From NCBI GenBank assembly GCA_028753945.1, contig JAPNXP010000013.1:3286001-3350000 (forward strand): a DNA stretch of 64,000 nt, given 5' to 3'. Numbering within the stretch: the first letter of the stretch is position 1; the number at the start of each line of letters is the position of its first letter. The position numbers were made by a program, and so were the translations under genes. The stretch comes from Hexactinellida sp. DTS-2022 (Eukaryota; Porifera; Hexactinellida). This document shows, piece by piece, positions 21,834-32,892 of this stretch. The notes below the pieces were generated by a model. The model saw only the letters and a program-made list of their open reading frames with translations. It did no database searches and was not told the DNA's origin.

Positions 21834-24800
21834 ATGACTTCAATAGAGCAATTCGTCCAAGCTCTCCAGAAACTCGGCTGTGAAAGCTTCGATAGCGCAA
21901 GAGATGCTTTGAACAAAGGAGACAAACATAAGCCAAATCGGTCTGGGGAAAATTGTCAATTATTCTTTTTGGAAAAAACAAGGCTACTAAGCGCGATTCT
22001 CTCAGCTTCAAATGGAGATTGAATAGAGGAAACTTTCATCATCTCGTAAAGCAAATGATCAGTACGCGTAAGTCTATCATTCCCATTGATGTAACCCAAT
22101 TGGCAGTAGAGCATATCAGTACTCAGTTAGTATCTGCTAGCTCATATCCTGAAACTGTAGAACTCAGTAAGATGAGTTTGAAGGAGTTGGATTTCAGTTT
22201 TCCTAGTATACACCTAGACGTAACGAATAACAGTTTGCTAGGTTTATTGGCATCTGGTTGCGATGACTTCCAGCTTTACGGTTTGATGTCTAAGATTGCT
22301 ACTCCTCCTCCCCAAACAGGGAGGACTGATAGCCATTTTTGGTCATTCATAAACTGTAATAATATTCTATGGTTAGATGCAATGAAATTTTTCAGCTTAG
22401 AGTGTACGCCTGTTAGTGGTGAGTCAGTCGAAAAAGTTTAGTTGCAGTCTAATGGAGTCAATGCAATGGATTCGACTAATCAGGCGAAATTGTAACTTAG
22501 TGGAAGCGTGAATTTTAGTTGAAAACATTAGTTGTAGGATATTATAGCTATTCGGGAATTCATATATAGCTATCACAGTCCAACAACTAGATATATTCAC
22601 TAGCTTTATTCTAGCCTGTCGAGAAAGTTCAGATACTTTAAGCTCATTTCATGAATGTTTGTCCCTAAAATTGCATCATACCTCTTCTTCTTCAGATCAA
22701 CAAGTCCCGATATTGTCATCTACCGATGACCCGCAACCTGAAATTGATATTACCTCCAATATCCCTGAGTCCAAATTGCTAGTGCCATCAGTAGATGACA
22801 GTACTCTGGGTAATTAAGTCATAGTTGAACAATCCGTGTTTTTTTAGTGAGGAAATCTGTGGTGAATTTTTGCTAAGTGGAATGGAATGGAAAAGTATTA
22901 CACTAATTCATGGAGACTCTGTAGTATTTTCTAAAGATTGGACCTATTTATTTAGTTAAAAGATCGAGGGAAATTTTGTATGTGTTCTTTCTTTTCAATA
23001 CAAAAAGGTTAATAAACTTAGTAGTAGAAAACAAAGTAGCTGTTTTTTTAGAGTTAAAGCAGCGTGTAAGTTTAAAGATTGTTTTGAATTTACATTTGTA
23101 ATGAAGAAAGAGCCGTTGGAGTGTAAAATTGGTCATAATATAATTGTGGAGTATGTAGCTCATGGAACCTTATCTGAAGAGGATTTCGATAATACAACTG
23201 TGCTCTCACGAAATATATCACATTCGCATAGGTTAGAAGTAGCTAGAGGGGTAGTAGATACATCTGTAAATGCTTATTTCTATGATCAATTTGATTCTGT
23301 AGAGAACACAAACTTAGCACTTAATTATGGTAACCTAAATAAGGTTAGAAGTTCTGCAGTCCTGCGAAAAGCTAAATTTGATTTGTCTAGTTTACAGAGG
23401 TATTCTAATGTTAACTGGACTGAGCTAATTAGATACAACAGTATTATTAGAAATAGTGTTATTGGTCTTCATGTTAGAGGTTCCATACAGTCACTAAGTC
23501 ATAATCCTTTTATTGTACATATGTACACTGAAGATCAAATCAAAATATTGAAATTATTTAAAGATACAAGAATTGTTCTTCACTTTGATGCCAAAGGATC
23601 AATTGTTAGGAAAATAGAACCCTCACTAAAGAAAGAATTATATTACGCTCTTACTGTAAGACATCCTCTTACTCCACTAGTCCAATTCCACTAGCAGAAA
23701 TGATTAGTTCAGGACACACCAGTGCTGAAATAAGTTATTTTATGCACAAATGGTCACTTGATGCAAAGAAAATACTGGGTGATCTAAACATTTCACAAGT
23801 TGAAATAGATTTCAGCTGGGTTTTGATTCACAGTTCTTGTAGTATTTTTCTCAAGTGTGATATAGATACTTATATCCATAAGTGTTGGAATATGGTAGAT
23901 GTAATTTCTGCAATTAATGAGACGGACTTTAAAGTAATTCTTCACTTATGTTCGGCTCATTTAATACACAGCATAGGCTTTCATATAAATAAAAAATTTA
24001 AACTACAAAAAGATGTGAGAAAACTGTTTTTACAAGGTATCGGATTTTTTGTAGGCGCTGTTGAAATGACAAGTATCAATAATTTATTCCAATCTTTATG
24101 CATTGTATTTATGAGTGGTTCTTTAAGTGGAATAGTAAAGACACATACTCATTTGCTAGAAACATACATTAGTAATGAATCCGTAAACTCCTTAGAGACT
24201 AATGAGTATTTGGTGGAAGAACATATGGATGATAATAATATTGCTAGTGATAACAAGGATAGTGAAACATACAGAGAAAAATCGCCTTTCGGCAAACATT
24301 TTGTAAATATTGCAAAAAATTACAAATCTTGGATCAACAATAATGCAGGAAAAAATGCAGATCCAAATCCTTGTTATAATCCTGAGCTTATAGAATACAG
24401 TAGACTCCGCTTAATCGGGACACCGGTTAATCGGTTTCTCCGCATAATAGGGTCAAAATTTCACCGGATTAATACGACGGAATTACAGTTTGGCTTAAAA
24501 TATTTTCGGTTAATCGGTTTCTCCGCTTAATCGGGTAAAAATGACCTGGTTCCAAAGTGACCCAATTAAGCGGAGTCGACTGTACTTGTTAACATTATAT
24601 CTACCTATATTACCTTTGTGGAGTGGAATAATCTTATCTTAGGACCTATTAGTGTAGCGGATAAGAACAAGACTAGCATCTTTAGCAACGCTATTGCGGA
24701 GAATTGGATGCGTATTGTCAAGTTAAATATTTTGGAATCCAAAACTAATTTGAGGCCTGGAGATTTGATACAATTGCTATATCCTGGTATAGTAAGTAGG

Positions 24801-25097
24801 TTGTCAGCGTTTCAATTTGCCTTTCACCCGCGAGCGAATAAGGTATTTAAAGGTCATAAAAGAGTAAGAAATAGTTTGGAAGAGGAAAGTGTTGAAGAAT
24901 GGTCACGAAAAAAGAAAGTGTATTGCGGTTATTTACAACCTAAATCATATGAATTTCAAACATTGAAGAAGAAAAAAGTTGATTATAAAAACAAAATATG
25001 TAAAATTAAGCGTAAATTTATTTCCCACGAAAATGTGAAAAGTTATCTAGTTTACGTACGCAAACTGCATCAAAGGTTATGCGAGTGGCCTCTATAA
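21834..25097 (+). pseudogene. Unclassified DDE-type (MULE-like) transposase relic
   Basis: Four stretches share one direction. 21834-22441 is an N-terminal region I do not recognise. 23010-23694 begins with a Cys-rich module (SSCFFRVKAACKFKDC, then IGHNI), like the WRKY/FLYWCH-type fingers of MULE relatives, then VLHFDAKGSIVR (candidate first Asp). 23700-24395 has EMISSGHTSAEISYFMHKWS, VEIDFSWVLIHS (candidate second Asp) and LHLCSAHLIHSIG, a C-x-x-H between second Asp and Glu as in MULE-type transposases. 24618-25097 has NAIAENWMRIVK (candidate Glu) and a Lys/Arg-rich tail. Two single-base frame breaks (near 23690 and 24630) and a Tigger MITE at 24398-24582 disrupt it. Removing the MITE and one TA restores the local frame, so it was inserted into coding sequence. 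The domain reading is mine and the family name is open. Confidence 0.6.
24398..24582. mobile_element. Tigger-type MITE inserted in transposase relic
   Basis: CAGTAGACTCCGCTTAATCG and AAGCGGAGTCGACTG are TIRs flanked by TA (24396-24397, 24583-24584). At 185 bp it has almost the same size and layout as the 15920-16103 copy. Confidence 0.9.
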
Positions 25098-25207
25098 TTA
25101 CAGACGAGAAAATAGTTGAGACGGGGCTAATACGATATGTATTACTAAGCTTTCGTCCCCCACATACAGACTGGCAGATTTCTAGGTGTAAAAGTGGAAG
25201 TTTCACT

Positions 25208-25685
25208 TTCGCGAGGAGCCTCTTGTCCCATTTAACCGAAAAACTTTTGTAAAGTAGATTTTACCTATGATTACACAAATTTTGGTTTTAAACCTGTACA
25301 ACAATTCCTCCAATGCATGCGGACCCTTGATTCTTCTCAAATTCTCAGGACCGTTTGATATATCCCTGAACCACAAAGTCATAAGCTCTGGTAAATTTCG
25401 ATATTACGGAAATCAATAAGAAATAGACAATATTTTGATATTTTCTCCTGCCTTCATCAGAATTGACCACGATCATTAGAATTTGTTCTTATCAATATGG
25501 ATTTTCTATTGAGCGAGCACAAATTTTGAACCAAATTTGTTTAGTTTGTCCCGATTAAGCGGATTTGTCCCGAGTAATCGAAAATTTAGTAATAGCTTCG
25601 TATGAAAGGATTCTGTTCGTGGGGCGTTGTCCCAATTAAGCGGCTGTCCCGATTAACCGGTGTCCCAATTAAGCGGAGTACACTG
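25208..25685. mobile_element. Tigger-type MITE, left end truncated
   Basis: It matches 590-1534 without the hAT MITE: ACCGAAAAACTTTTGTAAAG, GGACCGTTTGATATATCCC and AAGCGGAGTACACTG are shared. The sequence at 25345-25355 runs straight through the hAT insertion point of the 533-1534 copy, giving an empty site. Its first ~55 bp are missing. Confidence 0.8.
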
Positions 25686-26159
25686 TATTTGTTTGTATGT
25701 TACGAGTTGATTGAAGAAAGTGGACGGTTTCCAAATGTGATTTTTGGCATATAGGGGTAACTTTTGGCACCCGCCAAAAATTTTTGGTTTCCACTCAAAA
25801 TTTCTCACACCTCGACAAGATATGACGTCATTGTCACATTACGTGAACCCTGAAAATTCACTTAATCTCACATAATTTGCGCCCTCTAAAAAATAAAAAT
25901 CTGAAAAATAATAGAACATGCACATTAATGATGCGGACACGTTGGTCACACCAGATCACCACTATGCTTACTCATTATCGCATGATGACGAAATCACTAA
26001 ATTTTAACATTGTTAAATTTGACTATTTAGGCCTATTTACGCTTTATAATCAACGAGCCCTTCGGTCTCGGTCGCTTTGCGACAGATCGATGCTACGCAC
26101 CTCAAGTTAACGGCCGCTGTGCGGCCTTACTCCTCACCCTTTCTACCATGAAAATGGTA

Positions 26160-28080
26160 GATAGGGACGTTATGATTTTGATTTTCATTAATTTGTTTAC
26201 CTATTTGTGCCATAACAACAACAACAAATACTCATATTAGAATTTTATAAATGCGAAATTCGTGTTCAGCACACTTGTTTACTTATAATACCTATTGAAA
26301 GTTAACTTCTAGCAGTGGCGGTCCCAGGGGGGGGCATCCGGGGCAAATGCCCCGGGTCAAAATATTTTGCCCCGGATTCCAACCCAATTGGTAGTATAAT
26401 TACATGGAGCATGCCCCGGATTTATATTAAAAGCTGCTCTTTTGCCCCGGGCTGGCCAGATCCTGCGACCGCCCCTGACTTCTAGGTTGATTTTGAATTT
26501 TCATTAAATTGTTTAGCTATTTTGAGTAAACAACAACAACAACAACAACAAATATTCATATTAGAAAATTTAAACGCGAAATTCGTGTTCGGATACTTGT
26601 TTAATGTTTACCTATAATACCCGTTGAAAGCTAACTTCTAGGTTGATTTTGAATTTTCATTAATTTGTTTAGCTATTTTGAGTAAACAACAACAACAACA
26701 ACAAATATTCATATTAGAAAATTTAAACGCGAAATTCGTGTTCGGATACTTGTTTACCTATAATACCCGTTGAAAGCTAACTTCTAGGTTGATTTTGAAT
26801 TTTCATTAATTTGTTTAGCTATTTTGAGAAAACAACAACAACAACAACAAATATTCATATTAGAAAATTTAAACGCGAAATTCGTGTTCGGCATACTTGT
26901 TTACCTATAATACCCGTTGAAAGCTAACTTCTAGGTTGATTTTGAATTTTCATTAATTTGTTTAGCTATTTTGAGTAAACAACAACAACAACAACAAATA
27001 CTATTCATATTAGAAAATTTAAACGCGAAATTCGTGTTCGGCATACTTGTTTACCTATAATACCCGTTGAAAGCTAACTTCTAGGTTGATTTTGAATTTT
27101 CATTAATTTGTTTACCTATTTTGTGAAAACAACAACAACAAATATTCATATTAGAAAATTTTAACCGCGAAAATCGTGTTCAGAATACTTGTTTACCTAT
27201 AATACCCGTTGAAAGCTAACTTCTAGGTTGATTTTGAATTTCCATTAATTTGTTTACCTATTTTGTGTAAACAACAACAACAACAAATATTAATATGAGA
27301 AATTTATAAACGCGAAATTCGTGTTCGGCATACTTGTTTACCTATAATACCCGTTGAAAGCTAACTTCTAGGTTGATTTTGAATTTTCATTAATTTGTTT
27401 AGCTATTTTGAGTAAACAACAACAACAACAACAAATACTATTCATATTAGAAAATTTAAACGCGAAATTCGTGTTCGGCATACTTGTTTACCTATAATAC
27501 CCGTTGAAAGCTAACTTCTAGGTTGATTTTGAATTTTCATTAATTTGTTTACCTATTTTGTGAAAACAACAACAACAAATATTCATATTAGAAAATTTTA
27601 ACCGCGAAAATCGTGTTCAGAATACTTGTTTACCTATAATACCCGTTGAAAGCTAACTTCTAGGTTGATTTTGAATTTCCATTAATTTGTTTACCTATTT
27701 TGTGTAAACAACAACAACAACAAATATTAATATGAGAAATTTATAAACGCGAAATTCGTGTTCGGCATACTTGTTTACCTATAATACCCGTTGGAAGCTA
27801 ACTTCTAGGTTGATTTTGAATTTTCATTAACTTGTTTACCTATTTTGTGTAAACAACAACAACAAATATTAATATGAGAAATTTATAAACGCGAAATTCG
27901 TGTTCGGCATACTTGTTTACCTATAATACCCGTTGGAAGCTAACTTCTAGGTTGATTTTGAATTTTCATTAATTTGTTTACCTATTTGTGTAAACAACAA
28001 CAAATATTCATATTAGAAATTTATAAATGCGAAATTCGTGTTCAGCATACTTGTTTACCTATTATAACATTTGTTACCAA
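26160..28080. repeat. Tandem array of ~150-bp units
   Basis: Each unit contains AACAACAACAAC, AAACGCGAAATTCGTG, CTTGTTTACCTATAATACCC and AGCTAACTTCTAGG. Variants with AAAATCGTG or an extra CTATT alternate, and two blocks of three units (about 26985-27300 and 27400-27780) repeat the same order of variants, showing multi-unit duplication. One unit was hit by a hAT MITE at 26313-26477. Confidence 0.88.
26313..26477. mobile_element. hAT-type MITE in array unit, perfect 8-bp TSD
   Basis: CAGTGGCGGTCCCAGG and GCGACCGCCCCTG are inverted ends. ACTTCTAG, part of the array unit, is duplicated at 26305-26312 and 26478-26485. It is GC-rich with repeated GCCCCGG. Confidence 0.9.
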
Positions 28081-28156
28081 TTATAACATTTGACAGTTAG
28101 TTTATATCTCATATATTAATGCGGTTTCTATCCCCCCCATCACTTTAATACAATCC

Positions 28157-28159
28157 GGA

Positions 28160-28195
<36 letters not shown>
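28157..28195. repeat. (CA)n microsatellite
   Basis: About 17 CA units lie immediately inside the HINE-like terminus. The equivalent position in the copy at 31753-31775 has a TG run followed by TTTGTTTG. Confidence 0.95.
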
Positions 28196-28196
<1 letters not shown>

Positions 28197-28237
28197 CAAT
28201 CGAGATTTAATAACATAGATTATAAGAAGTGTATAAA

Positions 28238-28270
28238 CCACACACCAACCGATTCGCGGTTGGTGTGTGG
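28238..28270. other. Stem-loop, 13-bp stem
   Basis: CCACACACCAACC and GGTTGGTGTGTGG are perfectly complementary around a 7-nt loop. Repeat X copy 3 has the same hairpin with a 15-bp stem and 3-nt loop at 55570-55602. Conservation of the stem in two copies suggests it matters for the element. Confidence 0.85.
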
Positions 28271-28489
28271 TTGTGTTCAGCCGCGAAGCGTCTAGCAAGC
28301 GAAGCGCGCCAGTTTATAATGATACTACAAGATAAAGTCATTTGAGAGTAGTTTAATTCAGCAGGCTTTATTACGCAAACGAGAATTAAGTAGTATATTG
28401 TAATTCAGGAATAAAACTTCAGTTGTTTAGAATGTTCAAATTAAGCGAGATAGGTAGGAAAATTTATAAAGTAGAAACAAAATACAGAA

Positions 28490-28580
28490 GTGGTCCGGCC
28501 AAAGATGGACTATCCTTTATAATAATGTCACTGTAAATGGAAAGTGGTCCGGCCATGACCGAACCACGTGCTACACAGGA
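28490..28580. repeat. GGTCCGGCC-family short repeat
   Basis: AGTGGTCCGGCCAAAGATGG and AAAGTGGTCCGGCCATGACC flank 90 bp related to 4555-4672 and 15808-15889. The ends are not clear enough to define a TSD. Confidence 0.5.
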
Positions 28581-28725
28581 AGTATACCCGATAATTAAAC
28601 TCACATATTATTTAACGTCTTGGGAAACGCCTGCCCATGTGTATCTTTGCTGAAATGAATGTAGGGTCGTAGGTATTCCGGGATGACCGACTTCGTTATC
28701 CCCTTTTACTCTCTAAAGGGAGAAT

Positions 28726-28929
28726 TCAATTGAACCATCGTATATTTAAAATTGGTCTGGGGAATAAGGAAGTCAAAATTACCTTGAAAAGTCTGTTGGT
28801 ATCCCCAATAAAATAGGAAGACAATCTTCTTTTGCAGTTCCATTTTGTCTGACGTGAAGCTTGATATGCTTCAGGATATTTTTCTCCCCGAAGAAAGTGA
28901 ATGATTTCGTCATATTCATTTGGATTCAT
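28726..28929 (-). pseudogene. Ginger transposase N-terminal fragment
   Basis: From 28929 the frame starts MNPNEYDEIIHFLRGEKYPE and continues RQTKWNCKRRLSSYFIGDTN. This matches by eye the first exon of the intact Ginger gene at 34185 (EYQRIVNFLRKGDFP, RQAKWNFKEKVSKYFI). No integrase follows to the left, so only the first exon survives. The three Ginger-type N-termini in the window differ enough to be separate lineages. Confidence 0.7.
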
Positions 28930-29637
28930 TTCAAAATAAGAAAGGATTTGATTGTTTATTTGTAGTAAATGAATAAGACAATTAATGCAAATATTAAGTT
29001 TCTTATATAGTTAATTTGATAATAGTATAGGGTTTATCTATATCATGATTTCAAAATCATAGTATTCTTAAATTCATAATAAAAATTAAAAATAAGCCAA
29101 AAATTCCTTTTATAGCGTCTCAAATATCACTGTATAATTTCTAATAGTATGTCTCAAAATATCATGCACAGCTATATAGCAGTGGTTGGTTAATCAGGAC
29201 GTAACAGAACTAGCTTAGTACTAATTTGGCGATCAAATTCCACCCAATCAAGTGTTAGTATTCCAACTATACTAGTTTGTTTATGGTCCAAGTTTTTTAA
29301 AGCGTACCATTGCCTTATGTATAGAATGCTATGACTATACATATTGTATGTTAGAATCCTTATGGAGATGAAATCACTTAAAAATCGTTAAAAAAACTAA
29401 AACCACATGAGATTGAGGTCTCATTTCACTAACCAAACAGACAAAAAGATTTGCTTCGAGTATAGATTAATATATTAGTTCTGTACGGTAGTAAGAAAAA
29501 GCGATAATAGTAGTGTATTAATTAGTCACAAATATAACTTCCTTGAGAGGTCTGTTGGACTAATTGAATCGGTATAAAAAGCATTCGCTTGAAAGTACAT
29601 ATTTTTGAATATATTGGTAGAGGTTAAGGTTCAGGTA
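28930..29637. other. No recognisable feature
   Basis: AT-rich DNA. No open frame, TIR pair or tandem repeat that I can support. Confidence 0.5.
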
Positions 29638-30736
29638 TAGTGGTTCCCAACCTTTTCCAAAAAAATTTCACGATATTACCCCCCTAACCAACATTTTTGC
29701 TATAATTCCCCCCAGCACTACAATGTAGAATTTTGGTATTGAAATGACTGAAAAACTAAGTGAAATCATGAACTACTATAGATAAGGACTGGAAACGACA
29801 ATAAAAAATGGACCATGGATGAACTAGAAGTGCATTCGATATGTTTGCCTATTACAATTGGTTATGAACTTTACACATGAATTATGTTGTTTTTACCTGG
29901 ATTTGACTCTGTAAACTAAGTATGTAATATTGTCATATATTTGACATCCATTCATTGTAGAAATAAGTTATCCATTAACATACAAGCAATATTGTAAGTA
30001 CTCAAATAACAAAATGTGAACTGAAAACAGAATTAATATGCACAGTATTTGTTATTATATAATTGATTTCAATTTTCTTCCGAATATCTTTAGGTAATGT
30101 GCATTTAGTGGATATAAGTACTAAATATACTCCGAACTCTACAACTATGAGAGATATTCCTCTAAGCAAGATTTATCCACGAATACGTTTTGAGCTAGTC
30201 GAATTCACACTTTCTATTGTTTTTTAAAGCATGATTTTAATCAACTTGATTGATATCTCCCACAATACCACAATTGATTCAGTTTCAATATCTGAAGGCC
30301 ATTTAATAGAACCACGATCAATATATACATATCTTACAAGGTCATATTTCGTAGCCTCTGTAATCTCAATATCCTTGTTTCAGTAAGTAGTTGATCGTTG
30401 AATACAATGATGGCAGTTAGTGGTTTCAAGATAATAAGAGCAACCACAACAGATAGGAGAACATGAATGTCGAGGTCGATAGAGCTTAGATCATGAATAA
30501 CTTCAATATCCTGGTCGCAAGAAAATGAATTATTTCCATCTTTTGTTGAAAAAAAGTGTGGATAATTTGATTAAGAAAAATTATAGGTTTAAGCAGAACT
30601 GTGGAGTAGATGGATTTGTCAAATCCATAACTGGGTTTAGGCCAAGTTGACTCTTTAATACTATAGATTAGGTCATGTGATATTAAGCATCGCTCATCAT
30701 TCAATATAAATCCCAAATAGGTGCTCTATTGGGTAT

Positions 30737-30810
30737 CATCGGAGCCGAAAGGGGGGGGGGGTCAGGGAGGGTGTCACCCCCCCTAGCGTTGGAGAGCTTC
30801 GGCGCCCATG
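30737..30810. mobile_element. 74-bp hAT-type MITE, perfect 8-bp TSD
   Basis: CATCGGAGCCGAAAG and GCTTCGGCGCCCATG are inverted ends around poly-G and poly-C tracts. TTGGGTAT is duplicated at 30729-30736 and 30811-30818. The matching position in the sister P-like copy (46200-46214) lacks the element but keeps two altered TSD copies. Confidence 0.9.
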
Positions 30811-31730
30811 TTGGGTATTCTGGAGTTATAGTTAAGCACATTCTCATAACCACAATTAGAGTGAGCTGTGAAATGGTTAATGGCAGAGCAATACAATTTT
30901 GGGAAAAACTATAACTTTTGAAATTTTGTGAGCTAAGTTCATCATCCTTTCCAATTGTTGAACTCCATCCCTCAAGCATTTTACAAACTAATTCAAGAAA
31001 CCCAAACGCTATGATGTCTAGAATACTCTTCATTCAAACGCACATGTTTAAGAGGATTATTTATCGTTGAATACGCCAAGTGCTAGATAAATTTCAGAAT
31101 TAAAATTGTGGACCAACATACATTACTGAGGTAGTGAGCTTACTTTATAGTAGAAAGTCGTTCTTCTTTGTACAATAATCGAATATCATTAAACTTAGCT
31201 TCATTCAGTTTAGTAGTCAAATGAGTGAAGGATAGAGTAACGTAACACCAATGATTCAATGTCCAAGTTTAGCCAATTGTTTCTTATCAACTTTATTGTG
31301 TCCAAATCAAACAATATATAGAGCTTTCTCTGGACAAGTTGGGTGTGGAACTTGAGGAAGTAATGTATTCTTCCGCTCTAAGGTTGTGGATACAAATAAT
31401 ACCTTGTATTCTTGGAGATATCAGTCCATGGAGAGCTCTACTCCATTTGGCTTTAATATCACGTGAAACTTCGGCAATCTGAACCAGTGGTACTAAGTTA
31501 AACTCAGTAATTTGTCTTCCAAATACAGAACGTGTGCTAAGCACAACAACGCGTTTGACTCATATAAACTAGTTAATATAGAAAAAGTAAAGAAATAAGG
31601 AGTAAATGCATAAAAGAATGGGTAACAATTATCGCTTACAAAATCCCGTACAAAATTTACATAATACACATAATACAAAAACAAATAAATATACACTCAA
31701 ATATAGTTTCAATGTTTATGGGTCATTAAT

Positions 31731-32513
31731 CTATATTATTAAATCTCGATTGTTGTGTGTGTGTGTGTTTGTTTGTCCGAATTGTATTAAAGTGACGGGG
31801 GGATAGAAACCGCATTAATATATGAGATATTCACTAACTTTCAAATGTTATAATATGTAAACAAGTATGCTGAACACGAATTTCGCATTTATAAATTTAT
31901 AATATGAATATTTATTGTTGTTGTTTACACAAAATAGGTAAACAAATTAATGAAATTCAAAATCAAACCAGAAGTTAGCTTCCAATGGGTATTATAGGTA
32001 AACAAGTATGCTGAACACGATTTTCGCGGTTATAATTTTCTAATATGAATATTTGTTGTTGTTGTTTACACAAAATAGGTAAACAAATTAATGAAAATTC
32101 AAAATCAACCTAGAAGTTAGCTTTCAACGGGTATTATAGGTAAACAAGTATGCTGAACACGAATTTCGCGTTTATAAATTTATAATATTAATATTTGTTG
32201 TTGTTGTTTACACAAAATAGGTAAACAAATTAATGAAAATTCAAAATCAACCTAGAAGTTAGCTTTCAACGGGTATTATAGGTAAACAAGATGATGAACA
32301 CGATTTTCGCATTTATAAAATTATAATATGAGTATTTGTTGTTGTTGTTGTTTACACAAATAGGTAAACAAATTAATAAAAAATTCAAAATCATAACGTC
32401 CCTTTCTACCATTTCCATGGTAGAAAGTGTGAGGAGTAAGGCCGCACAGCGGCCGTTAACTTGAGGTGCGTAGCACCGTTCTGTCGCAAAGCGACCGAGA
32501 CCGAAGGGCTCGT
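31731..32513 (+). mobile_element. HINE-like element, short copy (four array units)
   Basis: The empty site in P-like copy 2 (43735-43750, inverted) defines the junctions: GGGTCATTAAT on the left and AATACCTTAA on the right. Inside are CTATATTATTAAATCTCGAT, a TG microsatellite, TTTGTTTGTCCGAATTG, four ~150-bp units (inverted relative to 26160-28080), a hairpin-like TTTCTACCATTTCCATGGTAG, and a palindromic GTCGCAAAGCGAC end closing with GAAGGGCTCGT. No TSD beyond AAT is visible. Confidence 0.65.
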
Positions 32514-32892
32514 AATACCTTAAATCTATACACTTAAAGTGAATTTTCAGTCCATTTTTAGTGTCAAATCCAGGTTAAACAACATAATTCATGTGTAAAG
32601 TTCATAACCTATTGTAATAGGCAAAAATATCGAAATGCACTTCTAGTTCGTCCATGGTCCAATATTTTATTGTCATTTCCAGTCCTTATCTATAGTAGTT
32701 CATGGTGAAATATAAATAATACTGTCAATGAGAACTGTCAATATTATTAATACTAGGTATTTTTAATTACTCAGTGATTAAATCATTCCTTGAGACAAAG
32801 CAATCCAGAAAATTTCACTAATATTTATAAGTATACCTATGTCGAATTCCTCCCCGAGGATGGCCAAATTCCTCCCAGGTTGGGAACCACTG

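Larger units (their letters stand above)
26053..28218 (-). mobile_element. HINE/Helitron-like element with central ~150-bp array
   Basis: Comparison with the empty repeat X at about 55615-55640 places the insertion between TTTATAATCA and TTATAAGAAG. One end is CGAGCCCTTCGGTCTCGGTCG plus a GC-rich palindrome (GTCGCTTTGCGAC); the other is a CA microsatellite followed by ACAACAATCGAGATTTAATA. Between them about 12-13 units of ~150 bp are repeated (CTTCTAGGTTGATTTTGAAT ... AACAACAAC ... AAATTCGTGTTCGG ... ACCCGTTGAAAG). A shorter inverted copy with four units lies at 31731-32513. Central minisatellites, end palindromes and absence of a TSD suit Helentron-type non-autonomous elements, but the canonical CTRR end is missing. 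Confidence 0.6.
25688..28320 (-). repeat. Repeat X, copy 2, split by a HINE-like element
   Basis: 25688-26052 plus 28219-28320 corresponds to 55510-56028 inverted. Landmarks in order are the TTTGTTTGTATG end, a GGAAACCGTCC-type block, TGACGTCATTGTCAC, GTGCGGACACG-type block and TTTATAATC, then (after the insert) AGAAGTGTATAAACCACAC and the hairpin at 28238-28270. There is no ORF. It lies head-on against a Tigger MITE, as does copy 1. Confidence 0.75.
29767..32704 (-). mobile_element. P-like DNA transposon, copy 1 (7-bp TSD GTGAAAT)
   Basis: CATGAACTACTATAGATAAG at 29767 is inverted at the right end (32704). The similarity continues inward about 190 bp (GGACTGGAAA, GGACCATGGA, ACTAGAAGTGCATTCGATAT). 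GTGAAAT flanks both sides (29760-29766, 32705-32711). The body matches the inverted copy 43555-47145. Coding remnants on the minus strand (31544-30486) are poor; pieces such as LNEAKFNDIRLLYKEERLS and FGFLELVCKMLEGW are only suggestive of P/THAP9-type transposase. It carries a 74-bp hAT MITE (30737-30810) and a HINE-like copy (31731-32513), neither present in copy 2. Confidence 0.75.
29638..32892. mobile_element. hAT-like relic (GTGGTTCCCAACC ends) hosting P-like copy 1
   Basis: TAGTGGTTCCCAACCTTTTC at the left is inverted at 32876-32892 (AGGTTGGGAACCACTG). Outside the P-like element only about 130 bp (left) and 190 bp (right) remain. The right end cuts into the Harbinger gene, so this element inserted there. 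No 8-bp TSD is recognisable. Confidence 0.65.

Noticed and set aside
26160-28080. CRISPR array
   Set aside because: Units are ~150 bp, contiguous, without unique spacers, and the genome is eukaryotic.
31731-32513. Canonical Helitron
   Set aside because: A TC start is possible, but the other end is not CTRR and the insertion dinucleotide is ambiguous.
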